Positions 16,298 to 25,255 are shown, counted from the stretch's first letter. The stretch: 64,000 bases of DNA from Haliscomenobacter sp041740695 (GCF_041740695.1 NZ_JBGSLK010000036.1:22349-86348); one strand, 5' to 3'. The notes: a model not told the origin generated them from the sequence alone. Made by a program: numbers and translations.

Positions 16298-17053
16298 ATG
16301 AGCTTCCATATTCTCAATGGCGATAGTCTGGCCCAAACCTTTGCCCAAAGCAATATCCCTGGACACCGCATCATTTGCCGCGAATGCCTGATCGATGGCC
16401 CCGCTCAGGCTGCTGATTTGGACAATTTTTGGTCCATCCGCGCCAATTTTATCGCCCAGGGTTACGGCGAAGCCCGCGAGAAGTATTACGATGTGGTGGT
16501 GAAAGAACTGGATCAAATTCAGCGCCTTCCCGAAGAGGCCGAAATCAACCTGTGGTTTGAAGACGACTTGTTTTGCCAAAGCAACCTGTGGTTCATACTG
16601 GCGCTGCTGGTGAATGCCAGTCCGCAGCTTAAAATATACCGGGTTTTTCCGGTGGAACCCGCCCAAGATCACTGGCGCGGTTTTGGAGATGCGGATGCGG
16701 CCAGTTTGGAGCAAGCTTATGCGCAACGAGTGCAATTTCACCAAACCGACCTCGAACTGGGTTTGGCATTGTGGGAGGCATTCCGCAGCAAAGACCTGAA
16801 GCAATTGCAAGTTTTATCTCGTCAGCCTTCGGCCTGTTTCAATCGGCTGCCGGAAGTTGTTCAGGCGCACATCGATCGTTTTGCACCACAAGGGCAATTG
16901 GGTCGCCCCGAGCGATTAATCACCGAGATTTTGCAGGGCAACCCGGATGATTTTAATGCGGTTTTCACGGCTTTTGGGCAAAAAGCCGGGGTGTATGGGT
17001 TTGGGGATGTGCAGGTGAAGGTGATGTATGAGCGGGTGTTGAAGGCGGAATAA
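16298..17053 (+). CDS. DUF1835-domain protein
   Basis: The protein has 251 residues. The opening MSFHILNGDSLAQTFAQSNI, then RECLIDGPAQ and INLWFEDDLFCQSNLWFI are the DUF1835 signature; a DUF3658-like C-terminal region follows. Function is unknown; a conserved acidic cluster suggests a cytoplasmic enzyme. A -7-like TATTTTTG lies at 16270-16277. The stop is only 12 bp from the convergent SMP-30-like gene, leaving no room for a separate terminator. Confidence 0.8.
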   Translation: MSFHILNGDSLAQTFAQSNIPGHRIICRECLIDGPAQAADLDNFWSIRANFIAQGYGEAREKYYDVVVKELDQIQRLPEEAEINLWFEDDLFCQSNLWFILALLVNASPQLKIYRVFPVEPAQDHWRGFGDADAASLEQAYAQRVQFHQTDLELGLALWEAFRSKDLKQLQVLSRQPSACFNRLPEVVQAHIDRFAPQGQLGRPERLITEILQGNPDDFNAVFTAFGQKAGVYGFGDVQVKVMYERVLKAE

Positions 17054-17065
17054 TTGTTTGCTTTG

Positions 17066-18166
17066 CTATTTCCCATGAAGATTCAATTCATACTTTCCAA
17101 TATAAGGCAAATTATCCCCTCCCATATACAAAAAACCATTTCGTTCCTTTACAGAACCCGCTTCGGGCATTGCGGTTCCTGTGGGATCGAAGTAAGTGTT
17201 CAATATTGTTCCATTTTCAGCAATATGCATGACCATTCCAAATTTGTCTTGCTTGGGTTGCAACCAGGTGGGCAAAGCATAAACAAATTTCTTCATTCCT
17301 ATTTTTGGGTGTATTTTATCAAGTGCATCATTTCGTTTGGTCGTAAAACCAAGCCAAAATGTACCATCTTCAGAAATAGAAATACCATTGGGAAAGCCGT
17401 GTAAATTGTCCATAAAAATTTCTGTTTTACCCGCCTTTTCGCCTTTAAGCCAATATTTTAGTAGGCGATACTTGGTGGTTTCTACCATCAATAAATAGGT
17501 CTCGTCTTTTGAGACGACCACTCCATTTCCAAAAAAAGTACCGTCAATGAGTGTTTTAATTGCTTTGGTTGATGGGTTGTATTGGTATAGCCCGCCATTA
17601 GGCCTCATTTCCAAAATAAGCTTTCTACCATATTTTATGTTATAAGGGCTTTCAAAAGAAGTATTCGTAAAATAAATATTTTGCTTGCTATCAATGTCCA
17701 AGCCATTGGGGATTAAAAAACTTCTGCCTTGATCATCTTTATTGGCCAGAACGGTCACTACTTTTTGCGGGCTGATACTAATCAGTCCTTGTTTGTGGCT
17801 CAAAGCAATCAAGTTATTTTGCTCGTCAAAATGCAAACCAGCCACCCAGGAACCCGCATTGTAAAATATTTCGATTTTTCCTTCGGGATTAATTTTTAAT
17901 ATCTTTCCGTCTGAAAAATCGTTTTCTGCCTTATGAACACCGCAATAAAGATTACCAAGACTATCAAAAATGATGTCTTCTGCACCGACCCAAGTGCCCA
18001 AATCTATTTTTTCAACCTTGCTTAGTTCATTGTTGAGTTGAGTAGTTCCTTCAAATAAAGGTTTGGGTTCAGGTTTCCAAGCCAAAGGCTTAATGCCACA
18101 AGATTGGGTAAGTAGCATCGAAATTACAACCCCGATGACAAAATAAACTGATTTGATATTGCTCAT
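17066..18166 (-). CDS. SMP-30/gluconolactonase-like beta-propeller lipoprotein
   Basis: Started at the ATG at 18166 (MSNIKSVYFVIGVVISMLL), the protein has 366 residues with lipobox LLTQSC; the extra 16 codons upstream would spoil the signal. Repeated propeller blades include GAEDIIFDSLGNLYCGVHK, PNGLDIDSKQNIYFTNTSFE and FPNGISISEDGTFWLGFTT, as in the SMP-30/strictosidine-synthase-like family, which hydrolyse lactones or esters at a metal centre. It probably sits on a periplasmic or surface membrane face. Just upstream are a -7 box and a perfect palindrome near -41, next to a Crp/Fnr-family gene on the same strand. Confidence 0.8.
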   Translation of the reverse strand: MSNIKSVYFVIGVVISMLLTQSCGIKPLAWKPEPKPLFEGTTQLNNELSKVEKIDLGTWVGAEDIIFDSLGNLYCGVHKAENDFSDGKILKINPEGKIEIFYNAGSWVAGLHFDEQNNLIALSHKQGLISISPQKVVTVLANKDDQGRSFLIPNGLDIDSKQNIYFTNTSFESPYNIKYGRKLILEMRPNGGLYQYNPSTKAIKTLIDGTFFGNGVVVSKDETYLLMVETTKYRLLKYWLKGEKAGKTEIFMDNLHGFPNGISISEDGTFWLGFTTKRNDALDKIHPKIGMKKFVYALPTWLQPKQDKFGMVMHIAENGTILNTYFDPTGTAMPEAGSVKERNGFLYMGGDNLPYIGKYELNLHGK

Positions 18167-18189
18167 TTTCCTTTTTTTAGAATGTTTTG

Positions 18190-18233
18190 CAAAGGTATGA
18201 GCACTATTTTTCAAATCTGTTTACATATGTAAA
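18190..18233 (-). promoter_or_regulatory. Crp/Fnr-type activator site and -7 box
   Basis: On the minus strand the perfect palindrome TTTACATATGTAAA (18220-18233) lies upstream of TACCTTTG (18197-18190). No TTG stands 20 bp before the -7 box. The palindrome centre is about 41 bp before the expected transcription start, the usual position for Crp-type class II activation. It would drive the SMP-30-like gene. Confidence 0.7.
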
Positions 18234-18242
18234 GAAACAAAA

Positions 18243-18812
18243 TCAGGGCTTCTCTGCTCTGATACGCGATAGTTGGGTAGGCGTAATACCCAAGAATGAG
18301 GCAATATGGTATTGTGGAATTTGTTGTTCGAGTGTAGGGTATTGCTGTTGAAATATTTTGTAATATTCTTTTGCTTCCAATGTCAGCAAGTTGACTTCGC
18401 GTAGTTCTTTTTCTACAAAATAATATTCTGCCATAATTCTCCCCAATCTTTCAAGGTCTGGGCAGGTATCATAAAGTTGTTCAATATTGGCATAATCTGT
18501 TTCCCAAATTGTGCAATTTGTCAATGCTTGTTGCGCCAATTTATTGGGTGTTTTTGTGATAAGTGAGGAGTAAGCGCCAATAAAAGCAGGTGCTATGAAA
18601 AAGTTTTTGTTGAATTCCTCGCCTTCTTTATTGGTATAAAATGAACGAACAACGCCATCTTGCAAAAATGCAATTTTGGTGGCTACCTTGTCAATTTTAC
18701 AGAAATATTCGTGTTTTTTCAATTCTTTTTGGACAAAAACGTCCATCAATAAAGCCCAGGTTTTGTCCGAAAGTGGAGTAATCTGATTTAAGTATTGATG
18801 AAATTTTTCCAT
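18243..18812 (-). CDS. Crp/Fnr-family transcriptional regulator
   Basis: The protein has 189 residues. A cyclic-nucleotide-binding-like beta-roll (about residues 25-115; KIAFLQDGVVRSFYTNKEGE, NFFIAPAFIGAYSSL) is joined by a long helix to a C-terminal helix-turn-helix (QIPQYHIASFLGITPTQLSR). This compact form is common in Bacteroidota. No cysteine cluster for an iron-sulphur sensor can be seen. The gene lies 76 bp upstream of the SMP-30-like lipoprotein gene on the same strand and a Crp-style palindrome lies between them, so it probably activates its neighbour. A separate palindrome at 18847-18887 may control this gene. Confidence 0.9.
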   Translation of the reverse strand: MEKFHQYLNQITPLSDKTWALLMDVFVQKELKKHEYFCKIDKVATKIAFLQDGVVRSFYTNKEGEEFNKNFFIAPAFIGAYSSLITKTPNKLAQQALTNCTIWETDYANIEQLYDTCPDLERLGRIMAEYYFVEKELREVNLLTLEAKEYYKIFQQQYPTLEQQIPQYHIASFLGITPTQLSRIRAEKP

Positions 18813-18846
18813 TTAAGTGATTTACTTGCTGCAAAAAACTTAGAGC

Positions 18847-18887
18847 ATGTCTCAATTTTTTGAGTGCATGACAAAATATTGAGACAT
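18847..18887. promoter_or_regulatory. 10-bp inverted repeat upstream of the Crp/Fnr gene
   Basis: ATGTCTCAAT (18847-18856) and ATTGAGACAT (18878-18887) are perfect complements with a 21-nt loop. The repeat lies between the end of the NlpE-like gene and the start of the Crp/Fnr gene. It has no strong T-run, so an operator is as likely as a terminator. Confidence 0.5.
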
Positions 18888-18895
18888 ACTTTTAA

Positions 18896-19330
18896 CTATT
18901 CCCCCAGTACTTTTTTAAGCAGGTATTTTTTTGCAGATTCCGAGTCCCGCTTACTCCCGTCAGCATTCAGGCTGACCAAGCCATCGTCGGTGACCTGATA
19001 TTTACTGATGCCGGATTTTTGGTTCAATGTGACTACATCGCCGTCAGCTGTCCAGGTTCCGGTTGATTCAACCGTCCGGCTCTCTTTTCCTTTGTATTCT
19101 TCCTCCAGGGTAAATGTTCTTTTTTCATCTGCATTCAAAGTGAGCATTGTTACAATCTCGTCACAATCCGGGCACGGTACAGTGCCATTGTAAAACGCGG
19201 CCAATTGATTCACCATTGCTTCCTCGTTGGCAATAGCTGATGAATCAGTTGTGTCGAGTGTTTTTTTGGTTTTTTCTTGACAAGAAAAAAGAACAATCAT
19301 TGAAAAGCATACAAAGATTAGTTTTTTCAT
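18896..19330 (-). CDS. NlpE-like copper-resistance/stress lipoprotein
   Basis: The protein has 144 residues with signal peptide and lipobox VLFSC (cysteine near residue 17). The mature part has the NlpE N-terminal pattern: AAFYNGTVPCPDCDEIVTML with a CxxC, then TFTLEEEYKGKES, STGTWTADGDVVTLNQKSG and KYQVTDDGLVSLNADG, a small beta-barrel. In enterobacteria NlpE takes part in surface and copper stress sensing; in Bacteroidota the single-domain form is of unknown role. It stands before the Crp/Fnr gene on the same strand. Confidence 0.85.
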   Translation of the reverse strand: MKKLIFVCFSMIVLFSCQEKTKKTLDTTDSSAIANEEAMVNQLAAFYNGTVPCPDCDEIVTMLTLNADEKRTFTLEEEYKGKESRTVESTGTWTADGDVVTLNQKSGISKYQVTDDGLVSLNADGSKRDSESAKKYLLKKVLGE

Positions 19331-19551
19331 TTTCCATTGATTTTAATGCTGTGAAGCAGTTTACATGCCTATGCCGCCAAAGGATTCGTCACAGCTTTGG
19401 CCAAGCCTTGTCGATGTGCAATTCATGTGGCTTTTAGTAAATTGGCAGTGGCAATTTCGCTATAAGTTACAAGAAAAACTTAAAATACACCCATTTTGTA
19501 CAATTCAGCTTTTTTGTTAAACCCTGAATTGGAATCGCCTCATCAGTGTTT

Positions 19552-20289
19552 TCATTTTTTTGACATTAGTTCATTCAATAGTTGGTAAGTTTCTATCTGT
19601 TCAATCACTTCTTCAAAAAAAACTCCTCCCCTCCAAAATACCTTGTATGCACGAGCATTTTCCCTAGCACTGATGATTCTGTATTGATCATCCAGGATTT
19701 CGATGGCACAACAATCTTCCAGTGCTATGGCAACTACGCCGTAAGTTTTTCTCATCATTTTTTTCAAATCGGGTCTTCTATCGGCTTCGCTATCGTAATG
19801 GGGACAATGTAAGGCCTGAATCAAATTCAATCCTGTTACTTTGATTAAACCAGCTTCAGGGTTGTTGAATTTTCTCGAATCTGAATTGCCATATTTGAAC
19901 CAACAAATTGATCCGGCACTAATCCCACACAAGACCTTTCCTTGTTCATAGGCTTCTCTCAGCAATACATCCACACCCGTTTTTTTCCACACTTTCATCA
20001 TTCTAAAAGTATTCCCACCACCGACGTAAATGATGTCTGAATTTGATATTTTTTCAGCAATCGTTTCTTGGGTGGGCTTCTCGCTAATCAAATACAACAC
20101 ATCACAATTACAACCAAACTGGGAAAAATGTGCACCCAATTGATCAAAATAGGAAATTGAGTCTCCACTCGCCGTGGGCAAAAACAATAAATTGGGCTTG
20201 CTTTTTTTAGACAGCTCCACAATCCTTTTATTGATGAGGGTATTGTCTTCAAAGGTTTCTCCACCGCCAATGGCTACAATTGTTTTCAT
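19552..20289 (-). CDS. Peptidase E-like S51-family dipeptidase
   Basis: The protein has 245 residues. The N-terminal IVAIGGGETFEDNTLINKR, then the flavodoxin-like-fold signatures IIYVGGGNTFRMMKVWKK and VLCGISAGSICWFKYG hold the nucleophile serine in GISAGS; HCPHYDSE supplies the downstream histidine. This is the S51 family, which splits Asp-X dipeptides or acts on cyanophycin-derived dipeptides. It lacks a signal peptide and is cytoplasmic. It stands alone. The preceding 220 bp (19331-19551) show no gene. Confidence 0.88.
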   Translation of the reverse strand: MKTIVAIGGGETFEDNTLINKRIVELSKKSKPNLLFLPTASGDSISYFDQLGAHFSQFGCNCDVLYLISEKPTQETIAEKISNSDIIYVGGGNTFRMMKVWKKTGVDVLLREAYEQGKVLCGISAGSICWFKYGNSDSRKFNNPEAGLIKVTGLNLIQALHCPHYDSEADRRPDLKKMMRKTYGVVAIALEDCCAIEILDDQYRIISARENARAYKVFWRGGVFFEEVIEQIETYQLLNELMSKK

Positions 20290-20565
20290 ATTTGAATTAG
20301 GAATTTGTTGGTGACAAAATTATTATGTTATGTACATTTTATCTAAGTAAAAATGAAACTACAGTTGCATAATTACTTGGATAAATTCAGAAAACAGGAA
20401 CAATACGCGCGATAAAGGAGATGATGAGTTAATAATGGCTCATTTACATTTCATCCCCCCAACAGGGTCATTTTCCTCTCCCCCAGCCCTTCCCCGACTT
20501 TATTTTTTCCACTTTTCCGACTAATCTCTTACATTTAAATCAATTTCAAACATCAATCCAAGGTT

Positions 20566-23500
20566 ATGCGCATGTTTCTCTCCATTCTGGCACTCATTAC
20601 CCTGACCAATTTCGCCCTCTGGGCGCAAAAAGACAAAAAAGTGCCTCCCCCCGCGGCGGTTCCAGCCAAAGCGGAAAAACCAACCGTACACCAATCCTCC
20701 ACCTACAGTGGCTTGTCCCTGCGCAGCATTGGCCCGGCGGTCACTTCCGGGCGGGTCAGCGATTTTGCGGTCAATCCGCGCAATCCCGCGGAGTATTATG
20801 TGGCGACCTCCTCCGGTGGCGTCTGGAAAACAAACAATGCGGGTACTACCTGGCTGCCCATTTTTGATGGCCAAGGCTCCTATTCCATCGGTTGTGTCGC
20901 GCTTGATCCAAGTAATCCAGCCACAGTATGGGTTGGCAGCGGCGAAAACAACAACCAACGGGCGGTCTCCTACGGCGACGGTGTGTACAAAAGTGAAAAC
21001 GGCGGCAAAACCTGGCGCAACATGGGCCTAAAAAACTCCGAACACATTGCCAATGTCGTCGTTGATCCCAGCAATTCCAATACCGTCTACGTAGCCGCTT
21101 ACGGCCCGGTCTGGAGCGACGGCGGCGACCGTGGCGTGTACAAAAGCACCGATGGTGGCGAGACCTGGACCAACGTCAAATCGGTCAGCGCCTATACGGG
21201 TTGCAGCAACCTGATCATGGATCCACGCAATCCGCAGGTCTTGTATGCCGCCTTCCACCAGCGCCAGCGCAAGGTGTACACTTACATCGGCGGTGGCCCC
21301 GAGTCGGCTTTGTACAAAACCACTGACGGCGGTGCGACCTGGAAAAAACTGGATGGCCTACCCAGCGGTGATGTTGGGCGCATTGGCATCGACCTCTCGC
21401 CAGCTAACCCCGATTATGTATACGCCGTCGTGGAGGCTCAGGAAGGCAAAGGCGGCGTGTACCGCTCCACCGACCGGGGCGCCAGTTGGGAAAAAATGAG
21501 CGGCGTATTTACCAGCGGCAACTACTACCAGGAACTCACCTGCGATCCGCGCGATGTAGACCGCATTTTTATCACCGATACCTACTACAAGGTGAGCGAC
21601 GACGGCGGCAAAACCGTGCGCAACCTGGGTGAAATCAACAAACACATCGACAACCACTGCATCTGGATTGACCCCAGCAACACCAACCACCTGCGCGTGG
21701 GTTGTGATGGGGGAATTTACGAAACTTGGGATTTTGCCAAAACTTGGGAATTCAAACACAACCTACCAGTCACCCAGTTTTACAAAGTAGCCACCGACAA
21801 TGGCCTGCCCTTTTACCACGTGCACGGTGGAACCCAGGACAACCTCAGTCTCGGCGGCCCCAGCCGTACCACCAGCGACAACGGCATCACCAACGCCGAC
21901 TGGTACGTGACCAGCACCGGCGATGGCTTTGAAACCCAGGTAGACCAAACCAATCCCGACATCATCTACGCCCAAAGCCAATACGGCGGGCTTTCCCGCT
22001 TCGATCGCAAGAGTGGCCAATCCGTCTTCATCAAACCGCTCGAAGGGGAAAACGAACCCGCCCTGCGCTGGAACTGGGATGCACCGCTGAGCATCAGCAA
22101 CTTCTCTCCTACCCGCCTGTATTTTGGGGCCAATAAAGTGTTCCGCACCGATGACCGGGGCAACAGCTGGAAGGTCATTAGTCCCGACCTCACGCGTGGC
22201 CTCGACCGCAACAAAATGGAAATTATGGGTAAGGTGTGGAGTGTGGATGCCATTGCCAAAAATGGCTCTACCGACATCTACGGCCAAACGACCAGCATCG
22301 CCGAAAGTGCCGTTGATGAAAAAATCCTTTGGGTCGGGACGGATGATGGTTTGCTGTGGATCACCCGCGACGGCGGCAGCAATTGGGAAAAAATGGACAA
22401 ACTGCCCGGCGTACCCGACAACAGCTACGTACACCAGGTCATCGCTTCACGCTACGACAAAAACGGCGCTTACGTCTGCTTCAATCACCACCGCTACGGC
22501 GAATTTAAACCCTACCTGCTCAAAACCAGCGATGGGGGCAAAACCTGGAAGTCCATCAGCGCGACTTTGCCCGAGCGGGGCAGTGTGTACAGCGTTGCCG
22601 AAGATCATGTCGATCCCAATTTGTTGTTTTGTGGCACCGAGTTTGGCCTCTTTTTCACCCAAAATGGTGGCGAAACCTGGATTCAACTCAAGTCCGGCCT
22701 ACCGACTATTGCCGTGCGCGATCTCGACATTCAGCGCCGGGAGAACGACCTGGTTCTGGCTACTTTTGGCCGGGGTTTCTACATTCTGGATGACTACTCG
22801 CCACTGCGCAACCTCAAAACGGAAACTTTCGATCAGGCGGCGACCATCTTCCCTGTGAAGGATGCCCTGATGTTTGTCCCGAATAAGCCGCTCGGTTTAC
22901 GCGACAAAGGCCACATGGGCAGCAGTTATTACGCTACCCCTAACCCACCCCTTGGCGCAGTATTCACCTATTGGCTTAAAGAGGACATCAAAACCTTAAA
23001 GGCCAAGCGGCAAGAAGCTGAAAAGGCGAAATTCGATAAAAAGGAACCCGTGTATTATCCCGATATCGAGGCACTGCGCAAAGAAGATGAGCAGCCCGAA
23101 CCTTACCTCCTCTTCACCGTCGCAGATGCGGATGGGGACGTAGTGCGCCACCTCAAAACATCGGCAAGCAAGGGCCTGAAGCGCATCGTTTGGGATTTCC
23201 GCTACAATACCATTGCTCCGGTTTTGGGTCGGTACAAGCCTGCGCCCGATCAGTTGTTCGGTGCTGAAGAAACGGGGCAGTTGGCCTTGCCGGGTACCTA
23301 CAGCGTCAGCCTCAGCAAATACGAAGATGGGGTATTGACGACCATCGCCGGACCCGTCAAATTCAACTGCAAAGCGCTGAACAATGTCACCTTGCCCGCC
23401 ACGGACTTGCCTGCCTATGCCGATTTTGTTGCAAAAGTGGCCAGCCTAGCCAAAGCACTCAGTGCGACGAACAACATCCGGGGGGATTTGAGTGGCCAAC

Positions 23501-23871
23501 TGAACGCGATTCAGACCGCCATCCAGGAAATGCCTGCCCCACCGCAAGACTTGTTGCAAAAAGCCTACGCCTTGCAGCGCCGCCTGAATGCAGTGACGTT
23601 ACAACTCAATGGCGACGCTACTCGCGGGCGCCGGGAATTTGAAACGCCCTCTTCGATCAATGATCGCGTGGGTTATGCGCAGGGGGTGATGTGGGGCACT
23701 ACTTCGGCACCTACGCAGACGGCGATTGACAATTACAACATCGCTGCGAAACAGTTTAAGCCAGCCTTGAGTGAATTAAAATCCATTGCTGCGGAAGTGA
23801 CGGAATTGGGCAAGCAGTTGGATGTGAAGGGTGCGCCGGCTACGCCGGGGAGATGGCCGAGTTGGGAGTAG
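20566..23871 (+). CDS. Large secreted BNR/sortilin-like multi-propeller protein (glycosyl-hydrolase-like)
   Basis: The protein has 1101 residues with a signal peptide (MRMFLSILALITLTNFALWA). From about residue 45 to 760 it has many BNR/Asp-box repeats such as GGVWKTNNAGTTWLPI, GVYKSENGGKTWRNM, GVYKSTDGGETWTNV and LLKTSDGGKTWKSIS, forming two beta-propellers of the VPS10/sialidase type. The last ~250 residues (from LKEDIKTLKAKRQEAEKAK) contain a beta-sandwich and a helical tail without catalytic signature. Databases usually name such proteins glycosyl hydrolase or photosystem-II-stability-like, though activity is unproven. It has no T9SS sorting domain, so it may stay in the periplasm or outer membrane. 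Confidence 0.85.
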   Translation: MRMFLSILALITLTNFALWAQKDKKVPPPAAVPAKAEKPTVHQSSTYSGLSLRSIGPAVTSGRVSDFAVNPRNPAEYYVATSSGGVWKTNNAGTTWLPIFDGQGSYSIGCVALDPSNPATVWVGSGENNNQRAVSYGDGVYKSENGGKTWRNMGLKNSEHIANVVVDPSNSNTVYVAAYGPVWSDGGDRGVYKSTDGGETWTNVKSVSAYTGCSNLIMDPRNPQVLYAAFHQRQRKVYTYIGGGPESALYKTTDGGATWKKLDGLPSGDVGRIGIDLSPANPDYVYAVVEAQEGKGGVYRSTDRGASWEKMSGVFTSGNYYQELTCDPRDVDRIFITDTYYKVSDDGGKTVRNLGEINKHIDNHCIWIDPSNTNHLRVGCDGGIYETWDFAKTWEFKHNLPVTQFYKVATDNGLPFYHVHGGTQDNLSLGGPSRTTSDNGITNADWYVTSTGDGFETQVDQTNPDIIYAQSQYGGLSRFDRKSGQSVFIKPLEGENEPALRWNWDAPLSISNFSPTRLYFGANKVFRTDDRGNSWKVISPDLTRGLDRNKMEIMGKVWSVDAIAKNGSTDIYGQTTSIAESAVDEKILWVGTDDGLLWITRDGGSNWEKMDKLPGVPDNSYVHQVIASRYDKNGAYVCFNHHRYGEFKPYLLKTSDGGKTWKSISATLPERGSVYSVAEDHVDPNLLFCGTEFGLFFTQNGGETWIQLKSGLPTIAVRDLDIQRRENDLVLATFGRGFYILDDYSPLRNLKTETFDQAATIFPVKDALMFVPNKPLGLRDKGHMGSSYYATPNPPLGAVFTYWLKEDIKTLKAKRQEAEKAKFDKKEPVYYPDIEALRKEDEQPEPYLLFTVADADGDVVRHLKTSASKGLKRIVWDFRYNTIAPVLGRYKPAPDQLFGAEETGQLALPGTYSVSLSKYEDGVLTTIAGPVKFNCKALNNVTLPATDLPAYADFVAKVASLAKALSATNNIRGDLSGQLNAIQTAIQEMPAPPQDLLQKAYALQRRLNAVTLQLNGDATRGRREFETPSSINDRVGYAQGVMWGTTSAPTQTAIDNYNIAAKQFKPALSELKSIAAEVTELGKQLDVKGAPATPGRWPSWE

Positions 23872-23906
23872 GTATCCAGGGTTCCAGGGTTTGGAGCATT
23901 ATTGAC

Positions 23907-23956
23907 AAGCTATGTTCTGAGCAACTTGATTTTTGCCAGAACATAGCTTAACTTTG
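23907..23956 (+). promoter_or_regulatory. Promoter and operator of the DUF433/DUF5615 pair
   Basis: TTG (23926-23928), a 20-bp spacer and TAACTTTG (23949-23956) form a consensus Bacteroidota promoter. The perfect 13-bp inverted repeat AAGCTATGTTCTG (23907-23919) and its complement (23937-23949) overlap it. The site lies just upstream of the antitoxin gene and fits autorepression. Confidence 0.75.
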
Positions 23957-23984
23957 TTACAATGATTCATCTTGAAGATTAATT

Positions 23985-24332
23985 ATGAATTTACTGGATT
24001 CAATAAACACTATCGTTCCATTGTTTTCTGAGCCAAATGGGGTCATTCGGGTTGGAAATACTCGGGTTACGCTTGAAACGCTGATTTATCAGTTTAAAAA
24101 TGGATCAACGGCTGAAGAAATTGTCTTCCAATATCCTGTGTTGGACTTGGCGGATGTTTATGCTGTGATTGGGTTTTATCTGAAGCATCAAACCGCTGTT
24201 GAAAACTATTTGCTTAGTTCCAAAGTAGCAGTGGAGAGCATCCAGTCGACCGTACAGCAACAATTTCCTGCAACGGATCTTCGCCAGCGCTTGCTCAATC
24301 GGCAAGCACAACTGCCTAAAATCACTGCTTAA
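23985..24332 (+). CDS. DUF433-domain antitoxin
   Basis: The protein has 115 residues. RVGNTRVTLETLIYQFKNGS, then AEEIVFQYPVLDLADVYAVI and GFYLKH are the DUF433 core, a winged-helix-like DNA-binding fold of VapB-type antitoxins. A C-terminal extension (about 75-115) probably wraps the toxin. Its TAA overlaps the ATG of the PIN-like gene by one base, the normal arrangement of such modules. An operator-like palindrome covers the promoter. Confidence 0.88.
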   Translation: MNLLDSINTIVPLFSEPNGVIRVGNTRVTLETLIYQFKNGSTAEEIVFQYPVLDLADVYAVIGFYLKHQTAVENYLLSSKVAVESIQSTVQQQFPATDLRQRLLNRQAQLPKITA

Positions 24333-24592
24333 TGCGCTTCTTGGCTGACGAAAACCTCAACAATCACATCTATCGCAGTTTGTTGTTGCAAAGACCTAGA
24401 TTGGATATTGTACGTGTTCAGGATGTAGGCCTTTCTGGAAAACCTGACCCTGAAGTACTTAAATGGGCAGTGACTGAAAATCGAATTTTGATTACGCATG
24501 ATGGACTTACCATTCCTCCTCTTGCCTTGGAATGGATGAATGAAAATCGCCCTATTCCTGGTATTTTTCTCGTTGAACGGTTGGTTAAGTGA
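24332..24592 (+). CDS. DUF5615 PIN-like toxin, shorter than usual
   Basis: The protein has 86 residues. MRFLADENLNNHIYRSLLLQ carries the first PIN-like acidic residues; DIVRVQDVGLSGKPDPEVLK and NRILITHDGLTIPPLAL complete the DUF5615 core, a predicted RNA-cleaving fold. Relatives usually continue 25-30 residues beyond the segment PIPGIFLVERLVK where this one stops. No matching tail can be read in the other frames of the next 90 bp, so the end may have been lost and activity is uncertain. It is translationally coupled to the DUF433 antitoxin. Confidence 0.8.
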   Translation: MRFLADENLNNHIYRSLLLQRPRLDIVRVQDVGLSGKPDPEVLKWAVTENRILITHDGLTIPPLALEWMNENRPIPGIFLVERLVK

Positions 24593-24687
24593 CACCAGTA
24601 AATTTGCCATGAGCGTTGGCTTGGAGCGAATTTGCCGTGGGAAAGCTCTGCTGGCATGGACGAATAGCCGATTTTGTGCACAGAATC

Positions 24688-25221
24688 TTACTTATTTCTT
24701 TTTATCATATTAACTTGTTTTACAAATAATGCAATTTCCCTAAAACAATTAGCAGACTCTAGATTTGCAACATACGCGAACCTTTTATTCGTTCCATCAC
24801 TATATTCGCAGATTAATTCATCCCCTTTATAGTTATCCCAAAACAAATCTTGACCACCATAAATGTTCCCTGAATGACATATTAATATATCTCCGTTTTT
24901 TGATTCTACAAATGCTCCGCCTTGATTTCTATCTCTTTCATCGACTGGAAATGAAATTGTTAAATCTGTTGAAAGAGGTTTGTCTGATATTGGTTCTCCA
25001 ATTCCATATCCATTCCAATGTCTAAATGACTGGTGAGGATTAGAAATATAACAACCCCACAAGTTTAGTTTGCTAATATAGTTTACTCCGTATTTAAGTT
25101 TCCCATTTGGAGATTTCCAAGTGAGTATGGGTTCAGGTCTTTTATCAGCTTTAAAGAACAGCATATCTTTTAGCTTGATTTGATATTTTTTTATTAATCC
25201 TGCGCTTTCAATTATTTTCAT
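24688..25221 (-). CDS. Protein of unknown function (177 aa)
   Basis: I do not recognise this protein. It is mixed alpha/beta without a signal peptide or membrane segment. Visible blocks are LTWKSPNGKLKYGVNYISKL, GGAFVESKNGDILICHSGNI, DLFWDNYKGDELICEYSDG and a C-terminal helix. The central strand-turn pattern with a conserved-looking histidine (ICHSGN) loosely recalls N-terminal domains of some modified-DNA or HNH-type restriction proteins, but no HNH motif is present. It follows a small antitoxin-like gene by 34 bp on the same strand and may be its partner. Base composition is more AT-rich than its neighbours, which could hint at transfer. Confidence 0.55.
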   Translation of the reverse strand: MKIIESAGLIKKYQIKLKDMLFFKADKRPEPILTWKSPNGKLKYGVNYISKLNLWGCYISNPHQSFRHWNGYGIGEPISDKPLSTDLTISFPVDERDRNQGGAFVESKNGDILICHSGNIYGGQDLFWDNYKGDELICEYSDGTNKRFAYVANLESANCFREIALFVKQVNMIKRNK

Positions 25222-25255
25222 ATTCTATTAAAATTTCAATTGTTATTCCTGACTT

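Noticed and set aside
20339..20416. Imperfect palindrome TTATCTAAGTAA/TTACTTGGATAA and a 20-codon frame before the BNR gene
   Set aside because: The peptide is too short to support a gene and the palindrome has no promoter beside it; noted only as a possible remnant.
21763..22434. Minus-strand frame of 223 codons opposite the BNR-repeat gene
   Set aside because: Its glycine-, valine- and alanine-rich text mirrors the repeat codons of the real gene; no start or family signature.
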